From Bradyrhizobium sp. CB1650 (GTDB lineage: Bacteria > Pseudomonadota > Alphaproteobacteria > Rhizobiales > Xanthobacteraceae), in NCBI RefSeq assembly GCF_029761915.1, contig NZ_CP121695.1, positions 248,001 through 312,000 on the forward strand: DNA of 64,000 nucleotides. Direction: 5' to 3'. The translations under genes were made by a program, and so were the position numbers. The notes beneath the pieces were generated by a model that searched no databases, was not told the DNA's origin, and saw only the letters and a list, made by a program, of their open reading frames with translations. This document shows, piece by piece, positions 37,006 through 46,666 of the stretch. The first letter of the stretch is position 1. Each line of letters starts with the position of its first letter.

Positions 37006-37103
37006 TTCCAATGTCCGAATTTCCGCCCGGCGCAGGGATCGCTGGGGATAGTAAGAACTCGTTAAGGTCTTCCAGCGCACACATATCCGTCCGTAGCGCC
37101 CTT

Positions 37104-37138
37104 CTCAAATCTAGAATCTTAGATTCTTAAGGTTTGAG
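37104..37138. other. Nested inverted repeat
   Basis: Outer arms CTCAAA (37104-37109)/TTTGAG (37133-37138) and inner arms AGAATC (37113-37118)/GATTCT (37122-37127) around TTA. It is AT-rich compared with its surroundings and lies upstream of hemJ and beyond the end of the small minus-strand frame at 37183. It may be a terminator for that frame or a regulator site for hemJ. Confidence 0.4.
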
Positions 37139-37182
37139 TCTGAATGACGGTGGATTGGACTCACGCAATGCCATCCGCCGCT

Positions 37183-37398
37183 TCACACGCGCTTGTTCAC
37201 ATCCCTCAACATATCCTGCGCGGATCCGGTTGGTCCGGATAAGGCGTCCATCATCAAGGGCTTGCGCTGATCCGTCGGCAGCTTATCAAGGGGCTTGTCC
37301 GCGCAATCCCGCTTGTTGCTCGCGTCGGCGTCCGACTTGTTCTTTGGGGCAGCGGTGTGAAGAAACTTGGCCGTTGTCCCGCCCCCGGTGTCGCACAT
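37183..37398 (-). CDS. Possible small hydrophilic protein (unknown)
   Basis: A 71-codon minus-strand frame beginning MCDTGGGTTAKF and ending MLRDVNKRV. Its Lys/Asp-rich composition and codon choice (many AAG, GAC, GCC) look like a gene rather than a random frame, and no other gene occupies this 384-bp gap. The ATG directly abuts AAAGGG, which is too close for an ideal ribosome site. It is divergent from the PPSR gene. I recognise no family. It could be a chance frame. Confidence 0.4.
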   Translation of the reverse strand: MCDTGGGTTAKFLHTAAPKNKSDADASNKRDCADKPLDKLPTDQRKPLMMDALSGPTGSAQDMLRDVNKRV

Positions 37399-37464
37399 CC
37401 CTTTCGGAGGGGTTAAGCTCCACAGAAATCCACAAATCGCCCCATCGAAATTCAAAGAGTTTTT

Positions 37465-38304
37465 GTGCCGACCTCGAACAATTATTTCCATCTGCACCTC
37501 GTCTCCGACTCCACCGGTGAGACACTCATCACCGTGGCGCGCGCGGTCGCGGCCCAATACGCCAACGTGACTCCGGTCGAGCACGTCTATCCGCTGGTGC
37601 GCAGCCAGAAGCAGCTCGACCGCGTGCTCGACGAAATCGAGGAAGCGCCAGGGATCGTGCTGTTCACCCTGCTCGAGAAGGATCTGGTCTCGCGGCTCGA
37701 GGACAAGTGCAAGGGGATCAACGTCCCGAGTCTCTCCATCATCGGTCCGGTGATGCAGTTGTTCGAGGCTTACCTCGGTGCTGCGACGACCGGACGTGTT
37801 GGCGCCCAGCACGTGCTCAACGCCGAATATTTCAAGCGCATCGACGCGTTGAACTACACGATGATGCACGACGACGGTCAGCACGTCGAAGGCTTGGAGG
37901 AGGCAGACGTCGTCCTGGTCGGTGTCTCCCGCACCTCGAAGACACCGACGTCGATCTATCTCGCCAATCGCGGCATCCGTACCGCCAACGTGCCGCTGGT
38001 GCCGGGCATTCCGGTGCCGGCGCAGTTGGAGACGCTGACACAGCCGCTCGTCGTGAGCCTGCATGCGACGCCGGAGCGCCTGATTCAGGTGCGCCAGAAC
38101 CGGCTGCTCACGATGGGCGCGGGCTCCGGCAATGACACCTATATCGACAAGCAGGCGGTCGCCGACGAAGTCGCCTTCGCGCGCAAGCTGAGCGCCAAGA
38201 ACAACTGGCCGCTGCTCGACGTCACCCGGCGCTCGATCGAGGAAACTGCAGCCGCAATCATGAAGCTCTACTCCGACCGGCAACGCAACCGGCCCTTGGA
38301 ATAG
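37465..38304 (+). CDS. Pyruvate, phosphate dikinase regulatory protein (PPSR/DUF299)
   Basis: A 279-residue bifunctional Ser/Thr kinase-pyrophosphorylase of the DUF299 family, which switches PPDK or PEP synthase. N-terminal [21 protein letters not shown] and the P-loop [19 protein letters not shown] near residue 153 are diagnostic. GTG 37465 is the start giving the usual N-terminus. Its target enzyme is not in the window. Genes maf, coaE and dnaQ follow in the same direction. Confidence 0.92.
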   Translation: MPTSNNYFHLHLVSDSTGETLITVARAVAAQYANVTPVEHVYPLVRSQKQLDRVLDEIEEAPGIVLFTLLEKDLVSRLEDKCKGINVPSLSIIGPVMQLFEAYLGAATTGRVGAQHVLNAEYFKRIDALNYTMMHDDGQHVEGLEEADVVLVGVSRTSKTPTSIYLANRGIRTANVPLVPGIPVPAQLETLTQPLVVSLHATPERLIQVRQNRLLTMGAGSGNDTYIDKQAVADEVAFARKLSAKNNWPLLDVTRRSIEETAAAIMKLYSDRQRNRPLE

Positions 38305-38314
38305 GTTTGCGGCG

Positions 38315-38923
38315 ATGGCCCTCTGGCGCGGCAAATCTTCCTTGATCCTGGCGTCGCAAAGCAGCGCGCGCAAAATGTTGCTGGCCAATGCCGGCCTCGA
38401 TTTCCAGGCAATTGCAGCCGACATCGACGAACGCAGCGTACAGGCGGCCTCCGGGCTCTCCGACCCGCGCGAGATTGCGTTGCTGCTCGCGCGCGAAAAG
38501 GCCAAGGCGGTCTCCGCGCATCATCCGACAGCCTATGTGATCGGCGCCGACCAGACGCTGGCACTCGGTGAGCATCTCTTCAGCAAGCCTGCGGGCCGAG
38601 TCCAGGCCATGGCGCAACTGCGTGACCTCGCCGGCAACAGCCATGAGCTGAATTCTGCGGTGGCTGTGGCACAGGACGGCCAGATTGTCTTCGAAGATAT
38701 CTCGATCGCGCGCATGACCATGCGACAGATGACCGAGGCAGAGCTGTCGGCCTATCTCGACGCGGCCGGCCAGACCGTGACCTCCAGCGTCGGCGCCTAT
38801 CAGCTCGAGGGCCTGGGGATCCATCTGTTCGAGCGGATCGAAGGCGACCATTTCACCATCCTCGGCCTGCCGCTCCTGCCGCTGCTTGCGTTCCTGCGGC
38901 GCGAGCGGCTAGTTGCGGTGTGA
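38315..38923 (+). CDS. maf: Maf-family nucleotide pyrophosphatase
   Basis: A 202-residue Maf/YceF-type nucleoside triphosphate pyrophosphatase that removes modified or non-canonical nucleotides. N-terminal [21 protein letters not shown], the central [11 protein letters not shown] with its catalytic Asp, and [21 protein letters not shown] are visible. It starts 10 bp after the PPSR gene and is followed by an 8-codon mini-frame that overlaps coaE. Confidence 0.9.
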   Translation: MALWRGKSSLILASQSSARKMLLANAGLDFQAIAADIDERSVQAASGLSDPREIALLLAREKAKAVSAHHPTAYVIGADQTLALGEHLFSKPAGRVQAMAQLRDLAGNSHELNSAVAVAQDGQIVFEDISIARMTMRQMTEAELSAYLDAAGQTVTSSVGAYQLEGLGIHLFERIEGDHFTILGLPLLPLLAFLRRERLVAV

Positions 38924-38947
38924 ATGGCAGAAACGGCTGTGCGCTGA
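38924..38947 (+). other. Mini-frame MAETAVR-stop between maf and coaE
   Basis: ATG at 38924 immediately follows the maf stop; seven codons later TGA (38945-38947) shares its A with the coaE ATG (TGATG). It might couple coaE translation to maf. It could also be the residue of a lost gene: in many Rhizobiales aroE lies between maf and coaE. Both ideas are inference. Confidence 0.3.
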
Positions 38948-39546
38948 TGCGGATCCTGGGACTGACCGGCTCGATTGGGATGGGGAAATCCACCACCGCG
39001 AACCTGTTCGCGGAGGCCGGTGTTCCCGTCTACGACGCCGATGCCGCCGTCCATCACTTGTATGAGGGCGACGCGGTGCCGGCGATCGAGGCCGCCTTCC
39101 CCGGCACCACCGCGAACGGCAAGGTCGATCGGACAAAACTTTCGGCGCGCGTGGTGCACGATCCCGCCGCCATCAAGCAGCTCGAACAGATCGTCCACCC
39201 GATGCTCGGCGCTTCGCGCCAGAAATTCTTTGCCGATGCGGAGGCCGCCAAGGCGCCAGTCGTGGTCTTGGACATTCCGCTGCTGTTCGAGACCGGTGGC
39301 GAGAAAAGGGTCGATGCCGTGGTCGTGGTGTCTACCTCGCCGGAACTTCAGCGCGAGCGCGTGCTCGCCCGCGGCACGATGGACGAGGCCAAGCTCGATG
39401 CCATCATCGCCAAGCAGATGCCCGACGCCGAGAAGCGCAAGCGCGCCGATTTCGTGGTGGATACGTCTCACGGACTCGATCCGGTGCGCGCGCAAATCAA
39501 GGACATTCTGGCCGAGGTCGTTAAAATGCCGCAGCGGCGAGCCTGA
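38947..39546 (+). CDS. coaE: Dephospho-CoA kinase
   Basis: A 199-residue kinase for the last step of CoA synthesis. Walker [17 protein letters not shown] at residues 5-20, then [14 protein letters not shown] and the CoaE-type [25 protein letters not shown] 38947 starts [11 protein letters not shown], as in the family. It is in a maf-coaE-dnaQ series and overlaps the preceding mini-frame by one base. Confidence 0.95.
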   Translation: MRILGLTGSIGMGKSTTANLFAEAGVPVYDADAAVHHLYEGDAVPAIEAAFPGTTANGKVDRTKLSARVVHDPAAIKQLEQIVHPMLGASRQKFFADAEAAKAPVVVLDIPLLFETGGEKRVDAVVVVSTSPELQRERVLARGTMDEAKLDAIIAKQMPDAEKRKRADFVVDTSHGLDPVRAQIKDILAEVVKMPQRRA

Positions 39547-39573
39547 TTCGCCGCCTCACACGGCCCTCAAATC

Positions 39574-40290
39574 ATGCGCGAAATCGTTCTCGATACTGAA
39601 ACCACCGGCCTCGATCCTCTGCGCGGCGATCGCCTGGTCGAGGTCGGCTGCGTCGAGATATTCAACCGCATGCCGACCGGTCAGACCTTCCACCGCTACA
39701 TCAATCCCGAAAGGGACATGCCGGCGGAGGCTTTTGCCGTGCACGGGCTGTCGAGCGAATTTCTGGCGACGAAGCCGCTGTTCCACGAAGTCGTCGATGA
39801 GTTTCTGGAGTTCCTCGGCGATGCGCCGCTGGTGATACACAACGCCTCGTTCGACATCAGCTTCATCAATGCCGAACTCGACCGGATCAAGCGCGCGGCG
39901 ATTCCACGCGAGCGACTAGTCGACACACTGCTGCTGGCGCGGCGCAAACATCCCGGCGTTTCCAACCGGCTCGACGATCTCTGCTCGCGCTATGCGATCG
40001 ACAATTCGCACCGCACCAAGCACGGCGCTCTGCTCGACGCCGAGCTGCTCGCTGAAGTCTATGTCGATCTGATCGGAGCGCGGCAGTCGCAGCTCATCCT
40101 GGCCTCGGAGACCGAGGAGATACGGGTCAGCGCGAGCGGCGAAGCGCCGCGGCGGCAGCGGCCGATACCGCTTGCGCCGCGGATTACCGACGCCGAGCGC
40201 GAGGCCCACCGGGCCTTCATTGCGACGCTCGGCGACAAGGCGATCTGGAACGAGTTCCTGGTGGCCGCAGTGGTCAGTCCGGCCGTTTAG
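39574..40290 (+). CDS. dnaQ: DNA polymerase III epsilon subunit
   Basis: A 238-residue proofreading 3'-5' exonuclease of Pol III. DEDDh motifs: Exo [12 protein letters not shown] (residues 5-15), Exo [18 protein letters not shown] near 88-103 and Exo [17 protein letters not shown] near 150, with the conserved His. The C-terminal tail would bind the alpha subunit. It ends 4 bp inside the end of the convergent secB. Confidence 0.95.
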   Translation: MREIVLDTETTGLDPLRGDRLVEVGCVEIFNRMPTGQTFHRYINPERDMPAEAFAVHGLSSEFLATKPLFHEVVDEFLEFLGDAPLVIHNASFDISFINAELDRIKRAAIPRERLVDTLLLARRKHPGVSNRLDDLCSRYAIDNSHRTKHGALLDAELLAEVYVDLIGARQSQLILASETEEIRVSASGEAPRRQRPIPLAPRITDAEREAHRAFIATLGDKAIWNEFLVAAVVSPAV

Positions 40291-40775
40291 GCCTGACCGG
40301 TTTGACCACCTTGGGCGGCCATTTGCCGCTCCATGTTCTGGCGATAGAGGCCGACGAAATCGACCGGATCCAACATCAGGGGCGGGAACCCGCCGTCGCG
40401 AACTGCACTGGCGATAATCTCGCGGGCGAACGGGAACAGCAGCCGCGGACATTCGATCATGACCAGCGGATGCAGGTTTTCCTGCGGAACATTGACGATC
40501 CGGAACACCCCGGCGTAGGCGAGTTCGAACGAAAACATCACCTTGCCCGCAGTCTCGGCCTTGCCCTCGACCGACAGAGTCACCTCGAACTCCTGTTCGC
40601 TGAGGTTGTTGGCGTTGACGTTGATCTGGATGTTGATCTGCGGCGGCTGACTCTGCTGCTGGAGAGAGCTCGGCGCGTTCGGATTTTCGAACGAGAGGTC
40701 CTTGGTATACTGCGCCAGTACGTTGAGCTGGGGAGCCGGGGCCGCCTCGGGAGGGGTGCCGTTGCCGTTGGTCAT
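40287..40775 (-). CDS. secB: Protein-export chaperone SecB
   Basis: A 162-residue tetrameric chaperone that keeps preproteins unfolded and delivers them to SecA. Typical sequence: [43 protein letters not shown] and [32 protein letters not shown] near the C-terminus. Length is usual for alphaproteobacteria. Its stop overlaps the dnaQ stop region by 4 bp on the opposite strand. Confidence 0.97.
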   Translation of the reverse strand: MTNGNGTPPEAAPAPQLNVLAQYTKDLSFENPNAPSSLQQQSQPPQINIQINVNANNLSEQEFEVTLSVEGKAETAGKVMFSFELAYAGVFRIVNVPQENLHPLVMIECPRLLFPFAREIIASAVRDGGFPPLMLDPVDFVGLYRQNMERQMAAQGGQTGQA

Positions 40776-41194
40776 GAAAGTCTCTCCTTACCCGAATGGG
40801 GCTGAATCTAGCGGCGGTTGGCTAACATAGGGCCGCCTCGTTCCACAAGGACGAACGACCCCGGATGAGCTATCCAGGGCGCAATCGAAAAAGATGACAT
40901 TCGGCCCAGCCTCCTTGCGAAATCGCGCCTTAAACGATTGAAGATGCGCGATTTCCGGGCAGGATCGGATTTCCCCTCAAGGATAAAACGCGCTACAATC
41001 CGCGCTGTGCCAAAAGGCGCCATTGGCCAGGCAAGATTTCGTGCCTACATCCAACGAACCCGCTGTCGGTCCTTGAGAGCCGGACCTAAAATGGCGATGG
41101 AATCTTGCCGTTCCCGTGCGGAACGGTCTACTGGCCGGAGCGATTTTCCCGGCGAACATCCCTCTCGAAGACCAGACCAGAAAGCGAATACCAC
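40776..41194. other. 419-bp gap between secB and the Tim44-like gene
   Basis: This divergent intergenic region should hold the promoters of secB and of the Tim44-like gene. A TACAAT hexamer at 40994-40999 could be a -10 for the rightward gene, but no good -35 is visible. Open frames here lack family features or ribosome sites. I see no repeat or RNA gene. Confidence 0.4.
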
Positions 41195-41899
41195 GTGGAT
41201 ATCTACACCATCATCTTCCTAGCGCTGGCGGTCTTTATCTTCCTGCGGCTGCGCAGTGTGCTGGGGCAGCGAACGGGCAACGAGCGGCCGCCCTTCGACC
41301 GCACCGCCCGCAATGCGCTCCAGGGTGCCCAGGACAAGAACGTCGTGACCATGCCGGGCAAGGTGATCGATCAGGCCCCGCTGGCGCCGACCGTCGAGCC
41401 GACCCCGCCGTCCGACCGCTGGAAAGGTCTGACGGAGCCCGGCACCGCGCTGGCCCAGGGCCTGGACGCCATTGTCGACAAGGACTCCGCATTCGACCCC
41501 CGGCACTTCCTGTCGGGTGCCCGCGGGGCCTATGAGATGATCGTGCTGGCCTTTGCCAATGGCGACCGCCGCGCGTTGCGCGACCTCTTGTCGTCGGAGG
41601 TCTATGAGAGCTTCGACGCCGCGATCAAGGAGCGCGAGAAGAACGAGCAGAAGACCGAGACCCGCTTCGTCTCGATCGACAAGGCCGAGCTCGTCGGCGC
41701 CGAGCTGCGCGACCGCACCGCTCAGCTCACCGTGCGCTTCGTCTCGCAGATGATCTCGGTTACCCGCGACAAGGCCGGCAACATCGTCGATGGCAACGCC
41801 GACAAGGTTGCCGACATCACCGACATCTGGACGTTTGCCCGCGACACCACCTCTCGCGATCCGAACTGGAAGCTGGTTGGCACCGGAAGCGCGAATTAA
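41195..41899 (+). CDS. Tim44/TimA-like membrane-anchored protein
   Basis: A 234-residue protein with one N-terminal TM (IYTIIFLALAVFIFLRLRSVLGQR) and a Tim44-like domain (about residues 90-230: FDPRHFLSGARGAYEMIVLAFANGDRRALRDLL...VYESFDAAIKERE...). Bacterial members are relatives of the mitochondrial import factor Tim44 and probably bind membrane or protein partners in the envelope. GTG 41195 gives MDIYTIIF, the usual start of this alphaproteobacterial family. mltA begins inside or just after its end. Confidence 0.88.
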   Translation: MDIYTIIFLALAVFIFLRLRSVLGQRTGNERPPFDRTARNALQGAQDKNVVTMPGKVIDQAPLAPTVEPTPPSDRWKGLTEPGTALAQGLDAIVDKDSAFDPRHFLSGARGAYEMIVLAFANGDRRALRDLLSSEVYESFDAAIKEREKNEQKTETRFVSIDKAELVGAELRDRTAQLTVRFVSQMISVTRDKAGNIVDGNADKVADITDIWTFARDTTSRDPNWKLVGTGSAN

Positions 41900-43409
41900 G
41901 CTTGTCCTGAAGAATAGCGCGACGGCGCTGTGCGCAGGTGTCGTCGCGCTATCGTCGTTTTCGCTTGGCGCCGAGGCGGCGCGGCGTCACTACCGCAGCC
42001 ATCACCACCATCTTGCCGAAACCGCCGCACTGCAGGCGCGGGCCTTGCCCTATCCGCAGCTCCCGCTGCCCCTCGAAATTGCCGGCGCGCAATACCTGCC
42101 GCTTGCCTGGGCGGAGGTGAAGGGCTGGAACGATGACGATCATCTCGCCGCCTACAGGACGTTTCGCGCGAGCTGCCGCTCGATCAATGCGCAAAACGGC
42201 GCGGTGGAACCGAAGGCGTTAGGTGCCTCGCTGAGCGAACCCTGCCGGGTCGTCAGGTCGCTCGAACTCGCCGATGACGCCAAAGCCAAGGCGTTCTTCG
42301 AGAGCAATTTCTCGCCGCTGCGCATCTCCCGCCTCGGCGAGCCCGACGGCTTCGTGACCGGCTATTACGAACCGGTGCTGGAGGGCTCGCGCACCCAGAC
42401 CGACGTCTACAACGTCCCGGTCTATCGCCGCCCTTCGAACCTGTTCGTGCGCGGCTACAAGCAGGACTCGGTCAGCCTGCCCAACAAGGGGCCGGTCTAC
42501 CGCAAGATCGGCCGCCGCAAACTCGTGCCCTATTACGATCGCGGCGAGATCGAGGACGGTGTAATCGCCGGTCGCGGGCTCGAAATCTGCTGGCTGAAGG
42601 ATCCGACCGATCTTCTGTTCGCCCAGATCCAGGGTTCGGCGCGGATCAAGTTCGACGACGGCGGAATCGTGCGTCTCAACTACGACGCCTATAACGGCTA
42701 CCCCTACACAGCCGTTGGTCGCATCCTGATCGAGCGCGGCATCATCCCGAAGGAGGAGATGTCGATGCAGAGGATCAGGGAGTGGATGGCGCAGAACCCC
42801 GATGGCGCCAAGGAGCTGCGCCGGCAGAACCGCTCCTACATCTTCTTCCGCGAGGTCAACCTGTCCGACAAGGACGAAGCGGTCGGCGCGCAGGGCATTC
42901 CGTTGACGGCGGGCCGATCGATCGCGGTTGACAAATCCCTGCACGTCTACGGCACGCCTTTCTTCATCGAAGGCGAGCTGCCGATCGATTCGGAACGATC
43001 CAAGACGCCGTTCCACCGCCTGATGATCGCGCAGGACACCGGCTCGGCCATCATTGGACCTGCGCGCGCCGATCTCTATTTCGGCGCGGGCCAGGAGGCC
43101 GGCCGCGTCTCCGGACGGCTGCGCCACAGCATGCATTTCGTGATGCTGGTGCCGAAGGGGCTCGATCCCATCGCGCGCGGCGCGAGGCTGCCGGTGCCGG
43201 ATCCGCGGCCATCGGCCAAGATCGCAAAACTGTTTCCGCAAACCGATTCCGCTAAGGACCCGAAGAGCGCGGCGTCACCTGCCATGTCACAAGCCAAGGA
43301 CGCCACCGTCGCGGTGGCGAGCCCGGTGCCGCTGCCGGAGCCGCGCCCCAACATCAAGCCCGCCCGCGAGCCGCGCCGTCAGGTGAATCGTCGTTCCAAC
43401 CGGCAATGA
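41877..43409 (+). CDS. mltA: Membrane-bound lytic murein transglycosylase A
   Basis: About 510 residues. A signal peptide (LVLKNSATALCAGVVALSSFSLGAEA) precedes the MltA domain with TGYYEPVLEGSRTQ and the 3D-like domain bearing the catalytic Asp (IIGPARADLYFG). No lipobox Cys is seen. The enzyme cleaves peptidoglycan glycan strands to 1,6-anhydro ends. No ATG/GTG fits the signal peptide: TTG 41877, preceded by GGAAG, overlaps the Tim44-like gene by 23 bp; ATG 41790 further inside is the alternative. The C-terminal proline/lysine-rich tail is unusual. Confidence 0.85.
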   Translation: MAPEARIKLVLKNSATALCAGVVALSSFSLGAEAARRHYRSHHHHLAETAALQARALPYPQLPLPLEIAGAQYLPLAWAEVKGWNDDDHLAAYRTFRASCRSINAQNGAVEPKALGASLSEPCRVVRSLELADDAKAKAFFESNFSPLRISRLGEPDGFVTGYYEPVLEGSRTQTDVYNVPVYRRPSNLFVRGYKQDSVSLPNKGPVYRKIGRRKLVPYYDRGEIEDGVIAGRGLEICWLKDPTDLLFAQIQGSARIKFDDGGIVRLNYDAYNGYPYTAVGRILIERGIIPKEEMSMQRIREWMAQNPDGAKELRRQNRSYIFFREVNLSDKDEAVGAQGIPLTAGRSIAVDKSLHVYGTPFFIEGELPIDSERSKTPFHRLMIAQDTGSAIIGPARADLYFGAGQEAGRVSGRLRHSMHFVMLVPKGLDPIARGARLPVPDPRPSAKIAKLFPQTDSAKDPKSAASPAMSQAKDATVAVASPVPLPEPRPNIKPAREPRRQVNRRSNRQ

Positions 43410-43996
43410 AGCGATCGTCCCGTCCGCCCGTGCTGGATCAGCGTCCCTCGCCGCGCCGTCGGGCGCTCAGCGAGGAAGAGCTAGAGCTGTGGGATCTGGT
43501 CGCGCGGCAGGTGAAGCCGCTAAGGAAACATCGCGCGGCGAAGGCGCATCCGGCGCCGCGCCCCGAACCTTCGCCCGCCGCACCCGCTGCCAGGCCGGCG
43601 CAATCGGCAAGACCTGTCACCGCTGCGCCGGTGCCGCGTGTTGCAAAACCGGCCATGCCGCCTCTGGCTCCGCTCGGCAAGCGCGAGCGCGCAAAGCTGT
43701 CGCGCGGCCGTAGCGAGATCGAGGCGCGGCTCGACCTGCACGGCATGACCCAGATGCGGGCGCATCGCGCGCTGTCGGGCTTCCTGCAGCGGGCTCATCG
43801 TGACGGCCTCACCTTCGTGCTGGTCATCACCGGCAAGGGCCGAAGCGGCGGCGAAAGCGGCGTGCTCCGCCGCCAGGTGCCGGAATGGCTCAGCCTGCCG
43901 GAATTCCGCGCCTTCGTGGTCGGCTTCGAGGAGGCGCATATCGGCCATGGCGGCGAGGGCGCGCTTTACGTGCGAATTCGCCGGGCCAGGTCTTAG
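43406..43996 (+). CDS. Smr-domain protein
   Basis: A 196-residue protein with a proline/alanine-rich N-terminal half and a C-terminal Smr (MutS2-related) nuclease-like domain from about residue 105: LDLHGMTQMRAHRALSGFL, VLVITGKG and GGEGALYVRIRR. Smr domains nick or bind nucleic acid. The start overlaps the mltA stop by ATGA, so translation is coupled. It ends 4 bp inside the convergent membrane-protein gene. Confidence 0.88.
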   Translation: MKRSSRPPVLDQRPSPRRRALSEEELELWDLVARQVKPLRKHRAAKAHPAPRPEPSPAAPAARPAQSARPVTAAPVPRVAKPAMPPLAPLGKRERAKLSRGRSEIEARLDLHGMTQMRAHRALSGFLQRAHRDGLTFVLVITGKGRSGGESGVLRRQVPEWLSLPEFRAFVVGFEEAHIGHGGEGALYVRIRRARS

Positions 43997-45117
43997 AACG
44001 GCCGCACGATCCCCACGCGCGGAGTGAGTGTGACGATCAGGCCGAGGATATTCGTCTTGCGGTCCTCCGCCGGAATCAGCGGCGTTTCATGTTTGGCGGG
44101 CAGCATCTTTACCGCATGCAGGATCAGGAACATGCAGACCGCCCAATTCGAGATCCAGCGCGAATAGTCGAACACCATCGCGAACATCACGAGATAGGCG
44201 AGGCTGATTCCGATCAGTGCCGCGACGACGAGACGGCGGTGCGCCTCGCTCGCCAGCGCGTCGATCAGGCCGATGAAATAGCGCCATAGCGGCGTATGCA
44301 GCCAGATCAGCAGCGCGAAGACGGGCACGCCGAGGATGTTGTGAGGCATCCAACTCCAGGTGTCCGAAATCTCCTTCGCCAACGGCTGATACCAGATGTA
44401 GCTGAACTGCAGGAGATCGGTGCGCGCCGGATCGGCCAGCCGGGTCCTCAGATACTGCACGAAATCCGCTTCCGGGATCGGCATCGTTCCCAAGAACTGC
44501 GCCGCGAAGAACAGCACGGAAATGGTGAGAAAGGCGATGGCGCCGACCGCGACATTGGCGCGGTCGAGGCCGTGGGCGAGATAGTGCCTGATCACGACGA
44601 TGGTGATGATCGTCGGCACATACATCAGGAGATGAATGTGGTGGATCAGCACGAGAATGATCGAGAAGAGCGCGGCGAGCGCGACGAACAGCAGCGAGCT
44701 CGCAGGTACCAGCAGCAGGATGATCGCCAGCGCGCAGCCATAGATGTCGAAATGGCCGAGCGTGTGCATGAAGTTCTTCAGAAAGAACGGCGAGCCTGCC
44801 ATGAAGGCGAACAGCGGCAGCGTCCTCGCGGCGAAGCCGAAGGCCTTGTGAAACAGCCTAGCGAACAGCGCCAGCGTCGCCAGCCACGTTGCGCCGCCGA
44901 GCGCGAACACCAGCCACACCGGCACCTTCGCCGTGAACAGCGCGACGACCGCCCCGATCAGCGCGCGCTTGATGAAGCCGAAATGATAGTCGACTAGGAG
45001 GTGGATGTAGGGGACGTAAGGCGGCAGCCGGATCTTGTGAATGAAGACGCCGGCGACCACGGCGGCGTTGATCGCGAGCAGAAGCCGCCAGGGATTTTGC
45101 AGGATACGCGCGGTCAC
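43993..45117 (-). CDS. Unknown polytopic membrane protein
   Basis: A 374-residue protein with about nine to ten predicted TM segments, e.g. LLLAINAAVVAGVFI, AIILLLVPASSLLFVALAALFSIILVL, VAVGAIAFLTISVLFFAAQFLG and LVVAALIGISLAYLVMFAMV. The motifs VDYHFGFIKRALIG, FFLKNFMHTLGHFDIYG and LIHHIHLLMYVPT stand out; the charged and aromatic loop residues are reminiscent of membrane glycosyltransferase-like proteins, but I recognise no family. It is monocistronic between smr and hslU. Confidence 0.75.
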   Translation of the reverse strand: MTARILQNPWRLLLAINAAVVAGVFIHKIRLPPYVPYIHLLVDYHFGFIKRALIGAVVALFTAKVPVWLVFALGGATWLATLALFARLFHKAFGFAARTLPLFAFMAGSPFFLKNFMHTLGHFDIYGCALAIILLLVPASSLLFVALAALFSIILVLIHHIHLLMYVPTIITIVVIRHYLAHGLDRANVAVGAIAFLTISVLFFAAQFLGTMPIPEADFVQYLRTRLADPARTDLLQFSYIWYQPLAKEISDTWSWMPHNILGVPVFALLIWLHTPLWRYFIGLIDALASEAHRRLVVAALIGISLAYLVMFAMVFDYSRWISNWAVCMFLILHAVKMLPAKHETPLIPAEDRKTNILGLIVTLTPRVGIVRPF

Positions 45118-45134
45118 GTCGCACCCGAACAGGC

Positions 45135-45286
45135 GCGAGCTGTTTCTGTCGTCGTTCCGGGCAAGCGAAGCGCGACCCGCGACCCATAACCATGATCGTT
45201 CGTTTGAGCCAAGGCTGGGGCCGCTATCTTTTCCAACAAGGAGCGCTCGGGTTAACGGCTCCTGGCATTCGCCAGGACGAAGGCTC
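45135..45286. repeat. Degenerate dispersed repeat (family F)
   Basis: GCGACCCATAACCAT on the left and CTCGGGTTAACGGCTCCTGGCATTCGCCAGGACGAAGG on the right (given in parts) look like a decayed member of a bradyrhizobial repeat with GGGACCCATAACC and GGGTTATGGGTCC ends. It fills the gap between the membrane-protein gene and hslU. Confidence 0.4.
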
Positions 45287-45310
45287 CCTAGATAGCGTGC
45301 TGGCCGAGAA

Positions 45311-46615
45311 TTACAAAATGAACCGGCTCAGATCGGCGTTCTTGGCGAGATCGCCGATGTGCTTCTGCACGTAGTCCGCATCGACCCGGATGGTATCGCC
45401 GTTGCGGTCGGGCGCGGTGAAGGAGATCTCGTCCAGCACCCGCTCCATCACGGTCTGGAGCCGCCGCGCGCCGATGTTCTCGACCGTCGAATTGACGGCC
45501 ACCGCGATGTCGGCGAGCGCATCGATGGCCTCGTCGGTGACGTCGAGCGTCACGCCCTCGGTCTGCAGCAGCGCGACATATTGCTTGATCAGCGAGGCCT
45601 CGGGCTCGGTCAGGATGCGCCGCATGTCGTCGCGGCTGAGCGCCTGCAATTCGACGCGGATCGGCAGTCGCCCCTGTAATTCCGGGAGCAGGTCGGACGG
45701 CTTTGCGACATGGAACGCGCCGGAGGCGATGAACAGGATGTGGTCGGTCTTCACCGCGCCGTGCTTGGTCGAAACCGTGGTGCCCTCGATCAGCGGCAGC
45801 AGATCGCGCTGCACGCCCTCGCGCGAGACATCGCCGCCGACGCGGCCCTCGCGCGCGCAGATCTTGTCGATCTCGTCGAGGAACACGATGCCGTTGTTCT
45901 CGACCGCGCTGATCGCCTCCAGCGTCAACTGATCGTTGTCCAGCAGCTTGTCGGATTCCTCGTTGACGAGGATCTCGTGCGAGCCCTCCACCGTCAGCCG
46001 CCGCGTCTTGCTCCGGCCGCCGAGCTTGCCGAAGATGTCGCCGATCGAGATCGCGCCCATCTGCGCGCCCGGCATGCCCGGGATCTCGAACATCGGAAGG
46101 CCGCTGCCGGAAGACTGCGTCTCGATCTCGATTTCCTTGTCGTTGAGCTCACCCGCGCGCAGCTTCTTGCGGAAGGACTCCCGCGTCGCGGCACTGGAGT
46201 TGGCGCCGACGAGCGCGTCGAGCACGCGCTCCTCCGCGGCAAGCTGCGCGCGCGCCTGCACGTCCTTGCGCTTGCGCTCGCGCACCTGGGCGATCGCGAC
46301 CTCGAGAAGGTCGCGCACGATCTGCTCGACGTCGCGGCCGACATAGCCGACCTCGGTGAATTTCGTGGCTTCGACTTTAAGGAACGGCGCGTTGGCCAGC
46401 TTGGCGAGCCGCCGCGCGATCTCGGTCTTGCCGACGCCGGTCGGGCCGATCATCAGGATGTTCTTGGGCAGCACCTCCTCGCGCAAGGAGCCTTGGAGCT
46501 GCTGGCGGCGCCAGCGGTTCCGCAGCGCGATCGAGACGGCACGCTTGGCCTCGGATTGGCCGACGATGAAACGGTCGAGTTCGGAAACGATTTCGCGGGG
46601 GGAGAAGTCTGTCAT
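45311..46615 (-). CDS. hslU: HslU, ATPase of the HslUV protease
   Basis: A 434-residue AAA+ unfoldase. Walker [16 protein letters not shown] near residue 57, Walker [12 protein letters not shown] near 250, the helical I-domain between them (about 110-220) and sensor [20 protein letters not shown]. It ends in DLSRFIL, and the C-terminal tail inserts into HslV. HslV is encoded 1.2 kb upstream, separated by a DUF2585 gene and a frameshifted acetyltransferase gene. Confidence 0.97.
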   Translation of the reverse strand: MTDFSPREIVSELDRFIVGQSEAKRAVSIALRNRWRRQQLQGSLREEVLPKNILMIGPTGVGKTEIARRLAKLANAPFLKVEATKFTEVGYVGRDVEQIVRDLLEVAIAQVRERKRKDVQARAQLAAEERVLDALVGANSSAATRESFRKKLRAGELNDKEIEIETQSSGSGLPMFEIPGMPGAQMGAISIGDIFGKLGGRSKTRRLTVEGSHEILVNEESDKLLDNDQLTLEAISAVENNGIVFLDEIDKICAREGRVGGDVSREGVQRDLLPLIEGTTVSTKHGAVKTDHILFIASGAFHVAKPSDLLPELQGRLPIRVELQALSRDDMRRILTEPEASLIKQYVALLQTEGVTLDVTDEAIDALADIAVAVNSTVENIGARRLQTVMERVLDEISFTAPDRNGDTIRVDADYVQKHIGDLAKNADLSRFIL

Positions 46616-46666
46616 GGGTCTTAGCTAGGGTCAGAAGCAGGCCGGGACAAGCCGCTTTTTTGGCGG

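Noticed and set aside
37051..37065. TTAA-N7-TTAC on the minus strand upstream of hemJ as a CtrA box
   Set aside because: One mismatch in a short motif and no cell-cycle link for hemJ; chance occurrence is likely.
40938..41222. A 94-codon forward frame in the gap before the Tim44-like gene
   Set aside because: Arg/Ser-rich shadow-like composition, overlaps the real start of the Tim44-like gene, no ribosome site.
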